DNA from: Hyphomicrobiales bacterium
GTDB lineage: Bacteria; Pseudomonadota; Alphaproteobacteria; Rhizobiales; Rhizobiaceae
Assembly (NCBI GenBank): GCA_900472605.1
Contig: UCJD01000035.1
Span: 695 to 64,694 of the forward strand
Direction: 5' to 3'
Length of the DNA: 64,000 nucleotides
Below the pieces are notes generated by a model, which had not been told where the DNA came from, searched no databases, and was given only the letters and a program-made list of their open reading frames with translations. Made by a program: the position numbers and the translations under genes. Within the stretch, counting starts at the first letter, position 1. Every line of letters begins with the position of its first letter. Below, piece after piece: positions 53,076 through 62,821 of the stretch.

Positions 53076-54200
53076 ATGGGAAAAATCCTGACAGCGATCG
53101 GCCTGATGAGCGGCACCTCGATGGACGGGATCGACGCGGCGCTGCTCCACACGGACGGCGAAAACATCATCCGCCGTGGACCCAGCCTCTACGTGCCCTA
53201 TGACGACGAGTTGCGCGGCCGTTGGAAGCGTGCGCTGCAGACGGCCAAGGCGGTGGTCGAGCGTGACGACCGGCCGGGCGACCTTGCCGACGTCGAGCGG
53301 GTGCTGACGCTATGCCATGCCGCCGTGGCCAAATCCTTCCTTGCGCGTCATGATCTGAAGCCTGGTGATATCGAGCTGATCGGCTTTCACGGGCAGACGG
53401 TGCTGCACCGGCCGGATGCCGGTGTCACCGTGCAGATCGGCGACGGGCCGCTGCTCGCATCCGAGATCGGTACCGACGTCGTCTACGACATGCGCGCCAA
53501 CGACATGGCGCATGGCGGGCAGGGCGCGCCGCTGATCCCGGTCTATCACGCGGCGCTGTCCGCCAACCTGCCGGATGGTTTTGCGGCGCCTGTTGTCTTC
53601 GTCAATATCGGCGGCATCTCGAACCTCACCTATGTCGGCGCCGATGGCGTGCTGTCGGCCTTCGACAGCGGGCCAGGCAACATGCTGATCGACCAGTGGG
53701 TCGAGGCGCATACGGGTCGCGCCTATGACCGCAACGGCGAGACGGCGAGCCGTGGGGCCGTCGTGCCGGATCTCGCTCGCCGCTATCTGTCGAGCCCGTT
53801 CTTCTCCGGCAATATCAGGCGCTCGCTCGACCGGGGCGATTTCCTGCCGCCGGAAAAGGGCGAGGTGTCGCTGGAGGACGGCGCAAGGACGCTGGCGCAT
53901 GTGACCGCCGCCTCGATCGTCAAGCTCGCCGATCACCTGCCGCAACCGCCCAAGACCTATGTCGTCTGCGGCGGCGGACGGCTCAACCCGGTGATTATGC
54001 GCGAGTTCGCCGATCTTGCTGCGGTAGAAGGCGCCCGGGTCGTTTCGGCGGAATCGGCCGGATTCGACGGTGGCGCCATGGAGGCGGAGGCCTGGGCCTA
54101 TCTCGCGGTGCGTTCCGTCAACGGACTGCCGCTGACTTTTCCCGGGACAACCGGCGTTTCCGCGGCGGTGACCGGCGGTGTGATTGCGAGGAAGACATGA
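53076..54200 (+). CDS. anmK: anhydro-N-acetylmuramic acid kinase
   Basis: 374 residues of the sugar kinase/Hsp70/actin fold. It phosphorylates anhydro-MurNAc in peptidoglycan recycling. The phosphate-binding signature is AIGLMSGTSMDGIDAALL at the start; GFHGQTVLHRPD, NIGGISNLTYVG, DSGPGNMLIDQWVE and VCGGGRLNPVIM are the other conserved blocks. ATG 53076 follows GGGGAACG. The last four bases overlap the GNAT gene start (ATGA). Confidence 0.95.
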   Translation: MGKILTAIGLMSGTSMDGIDAALLHTDGENIIRRGPSLYVPYDDELRGRWKRALQTAKAVVERDDRPGDLADVERVLTLCHAAVAKSFLARHDLKPGDIELIGFHGQTVLHRPDAGVTVQIGDGPLLASEIGTDVVYDMRANDMAHGGQGAPLIPVYHAALSANLPDGFAAPVVFVNIGGISNLTYVGADGVLSAFDSGPGNMLIDQWVEAHTGRAYDRNGETASRGAVVPDLARRYLSSPFFSGNIRRSLDRGDFLPPEKGEVSLEDGARTLAHVTAASIVKLADHLPQPPKTYVVCGGGRLNPVIMREFADLAAVEGARVVSAESAGFDGGAMEAEAWAYLAVRSVNGLPLTFPGTTGVSAAVTGGVIARKT

Positions 54201-54724
54201 CCGATACAGTTATCCTGAAGACGCCACGGCTCGTCTTGTCCATGTGGGGGCAATACGACGTCCATCTGCTGCAATTGCTGCATTCGACGATAGAGACCAC
54301 CCGCTATCTCTCTGGCGCGGCACCTTGGAGCGCTGCCAAGGCGCAGGAGCGCTTCATGAGCTTCTTTTCCGAACAGGCCCGCGATGGCGTGACGAAATAC
54401 AAGGTCACCAGCCTCGACGACGGCCGCTTCATCGGCCGCGCCGGCTTCTCGCGCTATGGCGGAGAGCGGGGCGAATTCGAACTCGGTTACTCGCTGCGCC
54501 ACGAGGAGTGGGGCAAGGGCTATGCGACGGAGCTGGGGAAGAGCTTGGCGGACTGGTTTTTCGACAAGAAGTTCGCTGACCAGTTCATCGCATTCACGCA
54601 CCCCGAAAATCTGGCGTCGCAGCGCGTTTTGACGAAAATCGGCATGCGGGGCCGCATGCCGATAATCATTGACGGGATGTCTTGCCCGGCGTTCGAACTG
54701 ACCGCCGAGATGCGTCAAGCCTAG
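54197..54724 (+). CDS. RimJ/RimL-type GNAT acetyltransferase
   Basis: 175 residues. N-terminal LKTPRLVLSMWGQYDVHLLQ, then FELGYSLRHEEWGKGYATEL with the acetyl-CoA motif (WGKGYATELG), and PENLASQRVLTKIGMRGRM closing the fold, as in ribosomal-protein-type N-acetyltransferases. Acceptor unknown. Translationally coupled to anmK. Its TAG stop shares CTAG with the stop of the convergent hydrolase gene. Confidence 0.88.
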   Translation: MTDTVILKTPRLVLSMWGQYDVHLLQLLHSTIETTRYLSGAAPWSAAKAQERFMSFFSEQARDGVTKYKVTSLDDGRFIGRAGFSRYGGERGEFELGYSLRHEEWGKGYATELGKSLADWFFDKKFADQFIAFTHPENLASQRVLTKIGMRGRMPIIIDGMSCPAFELTAEMRQA

Positions 54725-55398
54725 CGGATGCGCTTGGCGGCCGGTTCCGGGACCAGTTCGCCGTTGAGGCGGCGGTCGAGGTAGTCCTCGCATTCGCCCA
54801 TCAGCGTTTCCACCTGGCCGTTGAAGAAGTGGTTGGCGCCCGGCACCGTGCGGTGGGTAATAAGAATGCCCTTCTGGGTCTTCAGCTTCTCGACCAGGCC
54901 GTTCACGTCCTTCTCGGGCGCGACCTTGTCGGCGTCGCCGTTGATGATCAGGCCGGACGACGGGCAGGGAGCGAGGAAGGAGAAGTCGTAGGTGTTCGGC
55001 TGCGGCGCGATCGACATGAAGCCTTCGATCTCCGGGCGGCGCATCAGGAGCTGCATGCCGATCCACGAGCCGAAGGAATAGCCGGCGACCCAACAGGTCT
55101 TCGAATCGGGATGCAGGCTCTGCACCCAGTCGAGCGCGGAGGCGGCATCCGAGAGCTCGCCGGCGCCGTGGTCGAATTCGCCCTGGCTGCGGCCGATGCC
55201 CCGGAAGTTGAAGCGCAATGTCGTGAACCCGCGCTTCTGGAACATGTAGAAGAGCTGGTAGACGATCTGGTTGTTCATCGTGCCGCCGAACTGCGGGTGC
55301 GGGTGCAGGATGAGGGCAATCGGCGCGCTTTTCTCCTTGGAGGGCTGGTAGCGGCCTTCAAGGCGGCCTGCGGGGCCGTTGAAAATGACTTCGGGCAT
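54721..55398 (-). CDS. alpha/beta hydrolase (dienelactone-hydrolase-like)
   Basis: 225 residues. IALILHPHPQFGGTMNNQIV gives the oxyanion-hole HPHP motif, TTLRFNFRGIGRSQGEFDHG the next strand, VAGYSFGSWIGMQLLMRRPE the nucleophile elbow (GYSFGS, Ser near residue 108), INGDADKVAPEKDV the acid and PGANHFFNGQVETL the His. This matches a widespread alphaproteobacterial family of unknown substrate. It ends by overlapping the GNAT gene by four bases tail to tail. Confidence 0.9.
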   Translation of the reverse strand: MPEVIFNGPAGRLEGRYQPSKEKSAPIALILHPHPQFGGTMNNQIVYQLFYMFQKRGFTTLRFNFRGIGRSQGEFDHGAGELSDAASALDWVQSLHPDSKTCWVAGYSFGSWIGMQLLMRRPEIEGFMSIAPQPNTYDFSFLAPCPSSGLIINGDADKVAPEKDVNGLVEKLKTQKGILITHRTVPGANHFFNGQVETLMGECEDYLDRRLNGELVPEPAAKRIR

Positions 55399-55440
55399 CG
55401 GTACTCCGGCTTTTTATTTCTCGCGTTCACCCTGCGCAGA

Positions 55441-55469
55441 CTTGACGGACGTTGTCAGCTTTTCTAAAA
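55441..55469 (+). promoter_or_regulatory. suf operon promoter
   Basis: CTTGAC (55441-55446), 17 bases, CTAAAA (55464-55469). The -35 is the exact rhizobial consensus. It lies about 135 bases upstream of the first suf gene and is overlapped by two candidate iron-regulator sites. Confidence 0.6.
55443..55457 (+). promoter_or_regulatory. candidate RirA operator (TGA-N9-TCA)
   Basis: TGA (55443-55445) and TCA (55455-55457) separated by nine bases, overlapping the -35 element. This spacing is the iron-responsive operator consensus reported for rhizobial RirA. The motif is short, so position is the main support. Confidence 0.45.
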
Positions 55470-55474
55470 CGCAG

Positions 55475-55491
55475 TTTAGAACAATTCGAAA
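55475..55491 (+). promoter_or_regulatory. candidate Irr box upstream of suf
   Basis: TTTAGAACAATTCGAAA matches the ICE/Irr-box pattern TTTRGAAYNRTTCYAAA at 16 of 17 positions. It lies at the predicted transcription start. Its left half also forms an inverted repeat with TTCTAAA at 55462-55468. Confidence 0.6.
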
Positions 55492-55603
55492 CTTGCATGG
55501 CAATCCACGCATTGTGGGATGTGTCATAAGGCAAGCCCGGCTGACTTTTCAAGGAAAATGCACCGGCTTGCCACGCAAGAACCAAGCGCAGGACGAAAAG
55601 ATC

Positions 55604-56770
55604 ATGGCGCCGGCCCGGCTCTATCTCGATTGGAACGCGACGGCACCGCTGCATCCTGTAGCGCGCGACGCGGTTCTGCGGGCGCTTGATATGTTCGGCA
55701 ATCCGAGTTCCGTCCACGGCGAAGGCCGCGCGGTGCGGGCCGCGATCGAAGGCGCCCGCCGCCAGGTAGCGGCCCTTGTTGGCGCGGATCCCGCCCATGT
55801 GATCTTTACCAGCGGCGCCACCGAGGCGGCCAACATGGTGCTGACGCCTGATTTCCGTATGGGTCGCACGCCGATGGCGATCGGGCATCTCTATCATTCG
55901 GCGATCGAGCATCCGGCTATCCGCGAAGGCGGACGCTTCGGGAAGGACCGCACGAGCGAGATCGCGGTGACCGCCGATGGCGTTGTCGATCTCGATCATC
56001 TGCAGCGCCTTCTTGCCGGCCACGACAAGTCGACCGGCCTGCCGATGGTCGCCGTCATGCTCGTCAACAACGAGACGGGCGTGGTCCAGCCGGTGGCCGA
56101 TGTGGCCGGGATTGTTCAGGCATACGGCGGCTTGCTGGTGGTGGATGCCGTGCAGGCAGCGGGCCGGATCGCGCTCGATATCAATGCGCTCGGCGCTGAT
56201 TTCATCATCGTCTCCTCGCACAAGATCGGCGGCCCGAAAGGCGCCGGCGCGCTGGTGTCGCGCGGCGAGATCCTGATGCCGAGGGCGCTTATCCATGGTG
56301 GCGGGCAGGAAAAAGGTCACCGGTCGGGGACCGAGAATTCGCTTGCCGTCATCGGCTTTGGCGCGGCAGCGGACGCGGCCATCAGGGAGTTTGAGGAGCG
56401 CAATGCCCGCATCTCCGCTCTGCGGGAGCAGCTGGAAGACGGAATGCGTAAGGCCGCACCCGATGTCGTGATCTATGGCGCGGATCAAAAGCGCGTCTCC
56501 AATACCACCTTCTTCAGCCTGCCGGGGCTGAAGGCCGAGACCGGGCAGATCGCCTTCGATCTCGAAGGCGTTGCCCTGTCGGCAGGCGCCGCCTGCTCGT
56601 CGGGCAAGGTTGGCGAGAGCCATGTTCTGGTGGCGATGGGCCGCGATCCCAAGCTTGGCGCCCTCCGGATGTCGCTGGGTTTTTCGACGACGGAAGAGGA
56701 TATCGCCAAGGCCGTTGCAACGTTCACGAAAATTGCCGCGCGGCGCAAGCCTGCGGGAGAGGCGGCGTGA
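55604..56770 (+). CDS. sufS2: cysteine desulfurase, IscS/NifS type (SufS2)
   Basis: 388 residues, fold-type I PLP enzyme that takes sulfur from cysteine. The PLP-binding Lys is in IIVSSHKIGGPKGAGALVSR, the catalytic persulfide Cys in LSAGAACSSGKVGES on the longer class I loop, and HRSGTENSLAVIGFG and ARLYLDWNATAPLHP are typical of IscS/NifS. It is the first gene of the suf operon, as in Agrobacterium. Start at ATG 55604 (MAPARLYLDW); the frame is open 225 bases further upstream over the promoter. Confidence 0.92.
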   Translation: MAPARLYLDWNATAPLHPVARDAVLRALDMFGNPSSVHGEGRAVRAAIEGARRQVAALVGADPAHVIFTSGATEAANMVLTPDFRMGRTPMAIGHLYHSAIEHPAIREGGRFGKDRTSEIAVTADGVVDLDHLQRLLAGHDKSTGLPMVAVMLVNNETGVVQPVADVAGIVQAYGGLLVVDAVQAAGRIALDINALGADFIIVSSHKIGGPKGAGALVSRGEILMPRALIHGGGQEKGHRSGTENSLAVIGFGAAADAAIREFEERNARISALREQLEDGMRKAAPDVVIYGADQKRVSNTTFFSLPGLKAETGQIAFDLEGVALSAGAACSSGKVGESHVLVAMGRDPKLGALRMSLGFSTTEEDIAKAVATFTKIAARRKPAGEAA

Positions 56771-56800
56771 TTGGCTGATAAAGCGTCACGACCGCCTGAT

Positions 56801-56886
56801 AAATTTGCGAAAACGCAAATTTCCACTTGCCATCCGGGCTGAAAAGTCCCCTTTGGCCACTTACATAAGGGGCAACAAAAATTGCC
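56801..56886 (+). other. three successive inverted repeats between sufS2 and sufB
   Basis: AAATTTGCG (56801-56809) with CGCAAATTT (56814-56822) around AAAA; CCCCTT (56848-56853) with AAGGGG (56867-56872); and GGCAA (56871-56875) with TTGCC (56882-56886). They fill much of the 164-base gap before sufB. They may be RNA structures that set sufS2 to sufB expression, or an internal promoter/operator. Confidence 0.45.
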
Positions 56887-56934
56887 CAAACGACAAGCTG
56901 CCGGACCTTTTCTCCGGCGAGATTGGAGAACGAC

Positions 56935-58404
<1,470 letters not shown>

Positions 58405-58473
58405 CCTGAGGCAGGCGTCATCCTCAGGCTTGCCCGGAGGATCCGAGAAACGGTCGTTTGAAGGACGGCAGAT

Positions 58474-58695
58474 ATGAACGAGAAGGTCGAACATCTCATC
58501 CTCGAACATTCGCGCACCGTACGCGCGGACATCAGTTCGATGAAAGAGGAAATGGCCGGCATGCGCGGCGAAATGTTTGCGATGCGCCAGCACATGGGCG
58601 GGCTCATGAGCGCCCAACTCGTTCAAGACACGGAAATCGCGGGCCTCAAGGTCCGTATAGAGCGAATGGAAAAGCGGCTTGAGCTGAGCGAATAA
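58474..58695 (+). CDS. small coiled-coil protein inside the suf operon
   Basis: 73 residues, nearly all helix with hydrophobic heptads rich in Met (MNEKVEHLILEHSRTVRADI, SSMKEEMAGMRGEMFAMRQH, VRIERMEKRLELSE). AAGGA lies upstream of the ATG. It sits between sufB and sufC, where most bacteria have no gene. It aligns without gaps over 57 residues with the coiled-coil protein at 32990-33247 (16 identities, including the shared ending of R-I/L-E-R-x-E-x-R-L-E-L). Function unknown. Confidence 0.75.
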   Translation: MNEKVEHLILEHSRTVRADISSMKEEMAGMRGEMFAMRQHMGGLMSAQLVQDTEIAGLKVRIERMEKRLELSE

Positions 58696-58734
58696 GCTCG
58701 CGGACCGTCGACTGAGATCTGAAGGACAAAGAGA

Positions 58735-59490
58735 ATGCTTGAAATCAAGAATCTGCACGCCCGCATCGCCGAAGACGGCACCGAGATCATCAAGGGGCTG
58801 AACCTCACCGTCAAGGCCGGCGAAGTGGCGGCGATCATGGGGCCGAACGGCTCCGGCAAGTCGACGCTGTCCTACATCCTGTCGGGCCGCGACGACTATG
58901 AGGTCACCGAAGGTGAGATCCTCTACAACGGCGAGAGCATCCTCGAGCTCGATCCGGCCGAACGCGCCTCGAAGGGCATCTTCCTGGCTTTCCAGTACCC
59001 GGTCGAAATCCCCGGCGTCGCCACGATGCAGTTCCTAAAGGTCGCGATGAACGAGCAGCGCAAGGCGCGCGGCGAGGAAGAGCTGAAGACGCCCGACTTC
59101 ATGCGCCTCGTCAAGGACGCTGCCGCCAAGCTGCAGATCAACACCGACATGCTGAAGCGTCCGCTGAACGTCGGCTTCTCCGGCGGCGAGAAGAAGCGCG
59201 CCGAGATCCTGCAGATGGCACTGCTGCAGCCGCAGCTTTGCATCCTCGACGAGACGGATTCCGGCCTGGACATCGACGCGCTGAAGATCGTTGCCGACGG
59301 CGTCAACGCCCTGCGGTCTCCCGATCGCGCCACGATCGTCATCACCCACTACCAGCGCCTGCTCGACTACATCGTGCCGGATACCGTCCACGTGCTCTAC
59401 AAGGGCCAGATCATCAAGAGCGGCGACAAGACGCTGGCGCATGATCTGGAAGCCAACGGTTATGCCGACATTATCGGGGCGGCGGCCTGA
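58735..59490 (+). CDS. sufC: Fe-S cluster assembly ATPase SufC
   Basis: 251 residues, ABC-type ATPase that drives SufBD. Walker A is IMGPNGSGKSTLSYILSG near residue 35, the Q-loop is LAFQYPVEIPGV, the ABC signature is NVGFSGGEKKRAEI and Walker B is LCILDETDSGLDIDAL, the SufC-specific form. Follows the small coiled-coil gene by 39 bases. Confidence 0.97.
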   Translation: MLEIKNLHARIAEDGTEIIKGLNLTVKAGEVAAIMGPNGSGKSTLSYILSGRDDYEVTEGEILYNGESILELDPAERASKGIFLAFQYPVEIPGVATMQFLKVAMNEQRKARGEEELKTPDFMRLVKDAAAKLQINTDMLKRPLNVGFSGGEKKRAEILQMALLQPQLCILDETDSGLDIDALKIVADGVNALRSPDRATIVITHYQRLLDYIVPDTVHVLYKGQIIKSGDKTLAHDLEANGYADIIGAAA

Positions 59491-59514
59491 TCTAGGCGGA
59501 AAGGAACTGGTCGC

Positions 59515-60789
59515 ATGAACATGCAGACGACGACCCGCCTGACCGCCGCGGAAGCGGCGCTGATCGAGGCGTTCAACAACGAGATCGGCGAACTGCCGGG
59601 CGATGGCGCCGTGATCGCCATTCGCGACCGGTTGCTCGACGATCTGAAGACTTCAGGGCTTCCAACGCGCCGCGTCGAGGCTTGGCACTACACCGACCTG
59701 AAGACGCTGCTGCGCGCCGTGCCTGTTCAGGCCGGCGATGCCGGCTCCGACGCCCGCGATCCGCTGGTCGAGGGCTCGCCGGTGCTGCCCGTCATCCAGG
59801 GACGTCCTGATCACAAGGCGCGTGCCGGCGATCTCGTGCTTTCGAGCTATGCCGAGCAGCTGTCGAACGGTTCGGCGGCCAGCGGTCTCGGTGCGCTCGA
59901 CAAGGATGACGCCGTCGGCCGCATCAACGGCAGCTTCGTACGCGACGGTTATGTGATCGACGTGCCTGCGGAAACCGTGCTGGAAGAGCCGCTGGAAATC
60001 CAGTTTGTGCATGCCGGCGGCCAGACGCATACGCGGCTTCCCGTCTCCTTCGGCGCCGGCGTCAAGGCGACTGTGATCGAGCGTCACCTGGCGGTGACTG
60101 GCGATGCCGCGCTGGTATCGCATGTCAGCGACATCAAGGTCGGCGAAGGCACCGAGCTCGTCTGGATCATCGTTCAGCAGCAGGGTGCCGAGGACACGCA
60201 TCTCGGCCAGATCCGCGTCGATCTCGCAGCCGATGCCAAGCTGAAGCTGTTCGTGATCAACGCCGGTGGCAAGCTGGTACGCCAGGAGCTGCACATCAAG
60301 GTGACGGGCGAGGGCGCCGATCTCACGCTGCGCGGGATCAACCTGCTCGGCGCCGAGACGCATACCGACGTCACCATGGTGCTCGGCCACAACGTGCCGC
60401 ACACCGGCTCGACAGAAATCATCCGCAACGTCGTGTTCGACCGCGCCAAGGGCGTGTTCCAGGGCATGATCCGGGTCGCTCCCGATGCACAGAAGACCGA
60501 TGCGAAGATGGCGTGCAACACGCTGCTCATGTCCGACGACGCCGAATTCTCGGTGAAGCCGGAGCTCGAGATCTTCGCCGACGACGTTCAGTGCGGCCAC
60601 GGCGCCACGGTTGCCGATATCGACCACAACCATCTCTATTATCTGATGGCCCGTGGTATCCCGGAGAACAAGGCGCGCGCCATGCTGGTCAACGCCTTCG
60701 TGGCCGAGATCGTCGAGGAACTGGAAGACGAAGCCCTGGTCGAGGCGCTTGAGGGCGTAATCTCGGACTGGCTCGAAAAGCACGCCTGA
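59515..60789 (+). CDS. sufD: Fe-S cluster assembly protein SufD
   Basis: 424 residues, paralogue of SufB that completes the SufBC2D scaffold. Typical stretches are LPTRRVEAWHYTDLKTLLRA, GRINGSFVRDGYVIDVPAET, MACNTLLMSDDAEFSVKPEL and the conserved His in VQCGHGATVADIDHNHLYYL, followed by MARGIPENKARAMLVNAFVA. Twenty-four bases after sufC. Confidence 0.96.
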   Translation: MNMQTTTRLTAAEAALIEAFNNEIGELPGDGAVIAIRDRLLDDLKTSGLPTRRVEAWHYTDLKTLLRAVPVQAGDAGSDARDPLVEGSPVLPVIQGRPDHKARAGDLVLSSYAEQLSNGSAASGLGALDKDDAVGRINGSFVRDGYVIDVPAETVLEEPLEIQFVHAGGQTHTRLPVSFGAGVKATVIERHLAVTGDAALVSHVSDIKVGEGTELVWIIVQQQGAEDTHLGQIRVDLAADAKLKLFVINAGGKLVRQELHIKVTGEGADLTLRGINLLGAETHTDVTMVLGHNVPHTGSTEIIRNVVFDRAKGVFQGMIRVAPDAQKTDAKMACNTLLMSDDAEFSVKPELEIFADDVQCGHGATVADIDHNHLYYLMARGIPENKARAMLVNAFVAEIVEELEDEALVEALEGVISDWLEKHA

Positions 60790-60798
60790 TCGGACGAG

Positions 60799-62043
60799 AT
60801 GATGGACAAGATAGTGCCCGCAACTGCCTATGACGTCGAAGCCATTCGCAAGGATTTTCCGATCCTTGCGAAGGAAGTGTACGGCAAACCGCTGGTCTAT
60901 CTCGACAACGGCGCCTCGGCGCAGAAGCCGCAGGTGGTGATCGATGCGATCAGCCATGCCTATTCCAACGAATACGCCAATGTGCATCGCGGCCTGCACT
61001 TCCTGTCCAACGCTGCCACAGAAGCCTATGAAGCGTCGCGCGAAAAGGTGCGTCGCTTCTTGAACGCGCCTTCGGTCGACGAGATCGTCTTCACCAAGTC
61101 CTCGACAGAGGCGATCAATACGGTCGCCTATGGCTGGGGCATGCCCAATATCGGCGCGGGCGACGAGATCGTCATCTCGATCATGGAGCATCACTCCAAT
61201 ATCGTGCCCTGGCATTTCATTCGCGAACGGCAGGGCGCCAAGCTGGTCTGGGTTCCGGTCGATGACGACGGCGCCTTCCATATCGAGGCTTTCGAAAAGA
61301 GCCTGACGGAGCGCACCAAGCTCGTCGCCATCACGCATATGTCGAATGCGCTGGGTACCGTCGTTCCTGTCAAGGAAATCTGCAGGATCGCACATGAGCG
61401 CGGCATTCCTGTCTTGGTCGACGGTTCGCAGGGCGCCGTGCACATGCCTGTCGACGTCCAGGACATCGATTGCGACTGGTATGTGATGACCGGCCACAAG
61501 CTCTACGGTCCCTCGGGAATCGGCGTGCTCTACGGCAAGAAGGATCGGCTGAAGTCGATGCGGCCGTTCCAGGGCGGTGGCGAGATGATCTTCGAGGTCA
61601 CCGAGGATGCCGTCACCTACAACGACCCGCCGCACCGTTTCGAAGCCGGCACGCCGCCGATCGTGCAGGCGATCGGGCTTGGCTATGCGCTCGACTACAT
61701 GGAGAAGATCGGCCGCGCGGCGATTGCCAGGCACGAGGCGGATCTGGCGTCCTATGCGACCGAGCGGCTGCGCGACATCAATTCGCTGCGCGTCATCGGC
61801 AATGCGCCTGACAAGGGCGGTATCTTTTCCTTCGAAATCGAGGGGCTGCACGCCCACGACGTCTCGACCGTGATCGACCGGCGCGGCGTTGCGGTTCGGG
61901 CCGGCACGCATTGCGCCATGCCGCTCTTGAAACGCTTCGGCGTCACCTCCACATGCCGTGCATCCTTCGGCATGTACAACACCCGCGCCGAGGTGGATGC
62001 CTTGGCCGACGCGCTTGAGTACGCGCGCAAGTTCTTTGCCTAG
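60799..62043 (+). CDS. sufS: cysteine desulfurase SufS
   Basis: 414 residues, class II cysteine desulfurase. The PLP Lys is in VMTGHKLYGPSGIGVLYGKK, the catalytic Cys in VAVRAGTHCAMPLLKRFGV, and VYLDNGASAQKPQVVIDAIS and ANVHRGLHFLSNAATEAYE are SufS hallmarks. It is the SUF-dedicated desulfurase; no sufE is seen in the window. Two adjacent ATG codons (60799, 60802) are possible starts. Confidence 0.96.
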   Translation: MMDKIVPATAYDVEAIRKDFPILAKEVYGKPLVYLDNGASAQKPQVVIDAISHAYSNEYANVHRGLHFLSNAATEAYEASREKVRRFLNAPSVDEIVFTKSSTEAINTVAYGWGMPNIGAGDEIVISIMEHHSNIVPWHFIRERQGAKLVWVPVDDDGAFHIEAFEKSLTERTKLVAITHMSNALGTVVPVKEICRIAHERGIPVLVDGSQGAVHMPVDVQDIDCDWYVMTGHKLYGPSGIGVLYGKKDRLKSMRPFQGGGEMIFEVTEDAVTYNDPPHRFEAGTPPIVQAIGLGYALDYMEKIGRAAIARHEADLASYATERLRDINSLRVIGNAPDKGGIFSFEIEGLHAHDVSTVIDRRGVAVRAGTHCAMPLLKRFGVTSTCRASFGMYNTRAEVDALADALEYARKFFA

Positions 62044-62120
62044 AGCGATACGCTCTAGGCCATTGTTTTTACGCAATTCCGGACGAAAAATCGTTTCGCA
62101 CTTTTCCTGGAATTGCTCTA
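62042..62120 (+). repeat. rhizobial-type palindromic intergenic repeat between sufS and sufT
   Basis: AGAGCG/CGCTCT at 62043-62057, then GCAATTCC (62073-62080) pairing with GGAATTGC (62109-62116), ending GCTCTA, which again matches the opening AGAGC. The bounded hairpin structure is that of short intergenic repeats spread through rhizobial genomes. A related short AGAGCATGATGC segment lies at 7203-7214. Confidence 0.6.
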
Positions 62121-62133
62121 AGGAGTGGCCCAC

Positions 62134-62514
62134 ATGAGCCTTGATGACAGCGAACAGAAGATCGACGTGCGCGAAGGGATCGTGCATTCCAGCATTCCTG
62201 ACGATGAACTGGCACGCCTCAGCGACGACGTCATCATGGCGCTGAAGACGGTCTACGATCCCGAAATTCCCGCCGACATCTTCGAACTCGGGCTGATCTA
62301 CAAGATCGACATCGAGGACGACCGCATGGTCAAGATCATGATGACGCTGACGGCCCCCGGCTGCCCAGTCGCCGGCGAGATGCCGGGCTGGGTCGAAAAC
62401 GCCGTCGGTTCCGTCGAGGGCGTCTCGGGCGTCGAGGTGGGCATGACCTTCGATCCGCCGTGGACGCCGGACCGGATGTCGGAAGAGGCGCAGGTGGCCG
62501 TCGGCTGGTATTGA
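62134..62514 (+). CDS. sufT: SUF system protein SufT (DUF59/MIP18 family)
   Basis: 126 residues. The DUF59 motif region is LKTVYDPEIPADIFELGLIY with the conserved Asp-Pro-Glu, and TLTAPGCPVAGEMPGWVENA carries the conserved Cys. These proteins help mature Fe-S enzymes; the Agrobacterium homologue is called SufX. The start ATG 62134 lies eight bases after AAGGAG; a GTG 62125 is inside that site. Confidence 0.93.
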   Translation: MSLDDSEQKIDVREGIVHSSIPDDELARLSDDVIMALKTVYDPEIPADIFELGLIYKIDIEDDRMVKIMMTLTAPGCPVAGEMPGWVENAVGSVEGVSGVEVGMTFDPPWTPDRMSEEAQVAVGWY

Positions 62515-62518
62515 GAGC

Positions 62519-62821
62519 TCAAGCCGCCGATCGGCCGTCCGGCATGATCGGCGCAAGCCCGATGCCGAGCGCTTTCATCACCTTCATGATGGTGGCGAAT
62601 TCTGGATTGCCCTGACCGCTCAGCGCCTTGTAGAGCGCGGCACGGCTCATGCCGATGTCGCGTGCGAGTTCGCTCATGTTTCGCGCTCGAGCGACGACAC
62701 CGAGGCTCTTGGCGATGAAGGCCGGGTCCTGGGTTTCGAAGGCGGCGACGATGAACTCCTCGATCGCTTCGTCGCTATCGAGAAATTCGGCCGCATCGAA
62801 CGGCAGGGTTTCGATCGTCAT
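62519..62821 (-). CDS. HigA-like XRE-family antitoxin
   Basis: 100 residues. IAKSLGVVARARNMSELARD and IGMSRAALYKALSGQGNPEF form the helix-turn-helix typical of the putative addiction-module antidote family, followed by TIMKVMKALGIGLAPIMPDG. The acidic first half (DAAEFLDSDEAIEEFIVAAF) is the toxin-binding part. It overlaps the toxin stop by four bases. Gene order toxin first, as in HigBA. It ends four bases from the convergent sufT stop. Confidence 0.88.
   Translation of the reverse strand: MTIETLPFDAAEFLDSDEAIEEFIVAAFETQDPAFIAKSLGVVARARNMSELARDIGMSRAALYKALSGQGNPEFATIMKVMKALGIGLAPIMPDGRSAA

Noticed and set aside
59653..62556. Minus-strand open frame of 967 codons opposite sufD, sufS and sufT
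   Set aside because: Shadow of three conserved suf genes; no domain.
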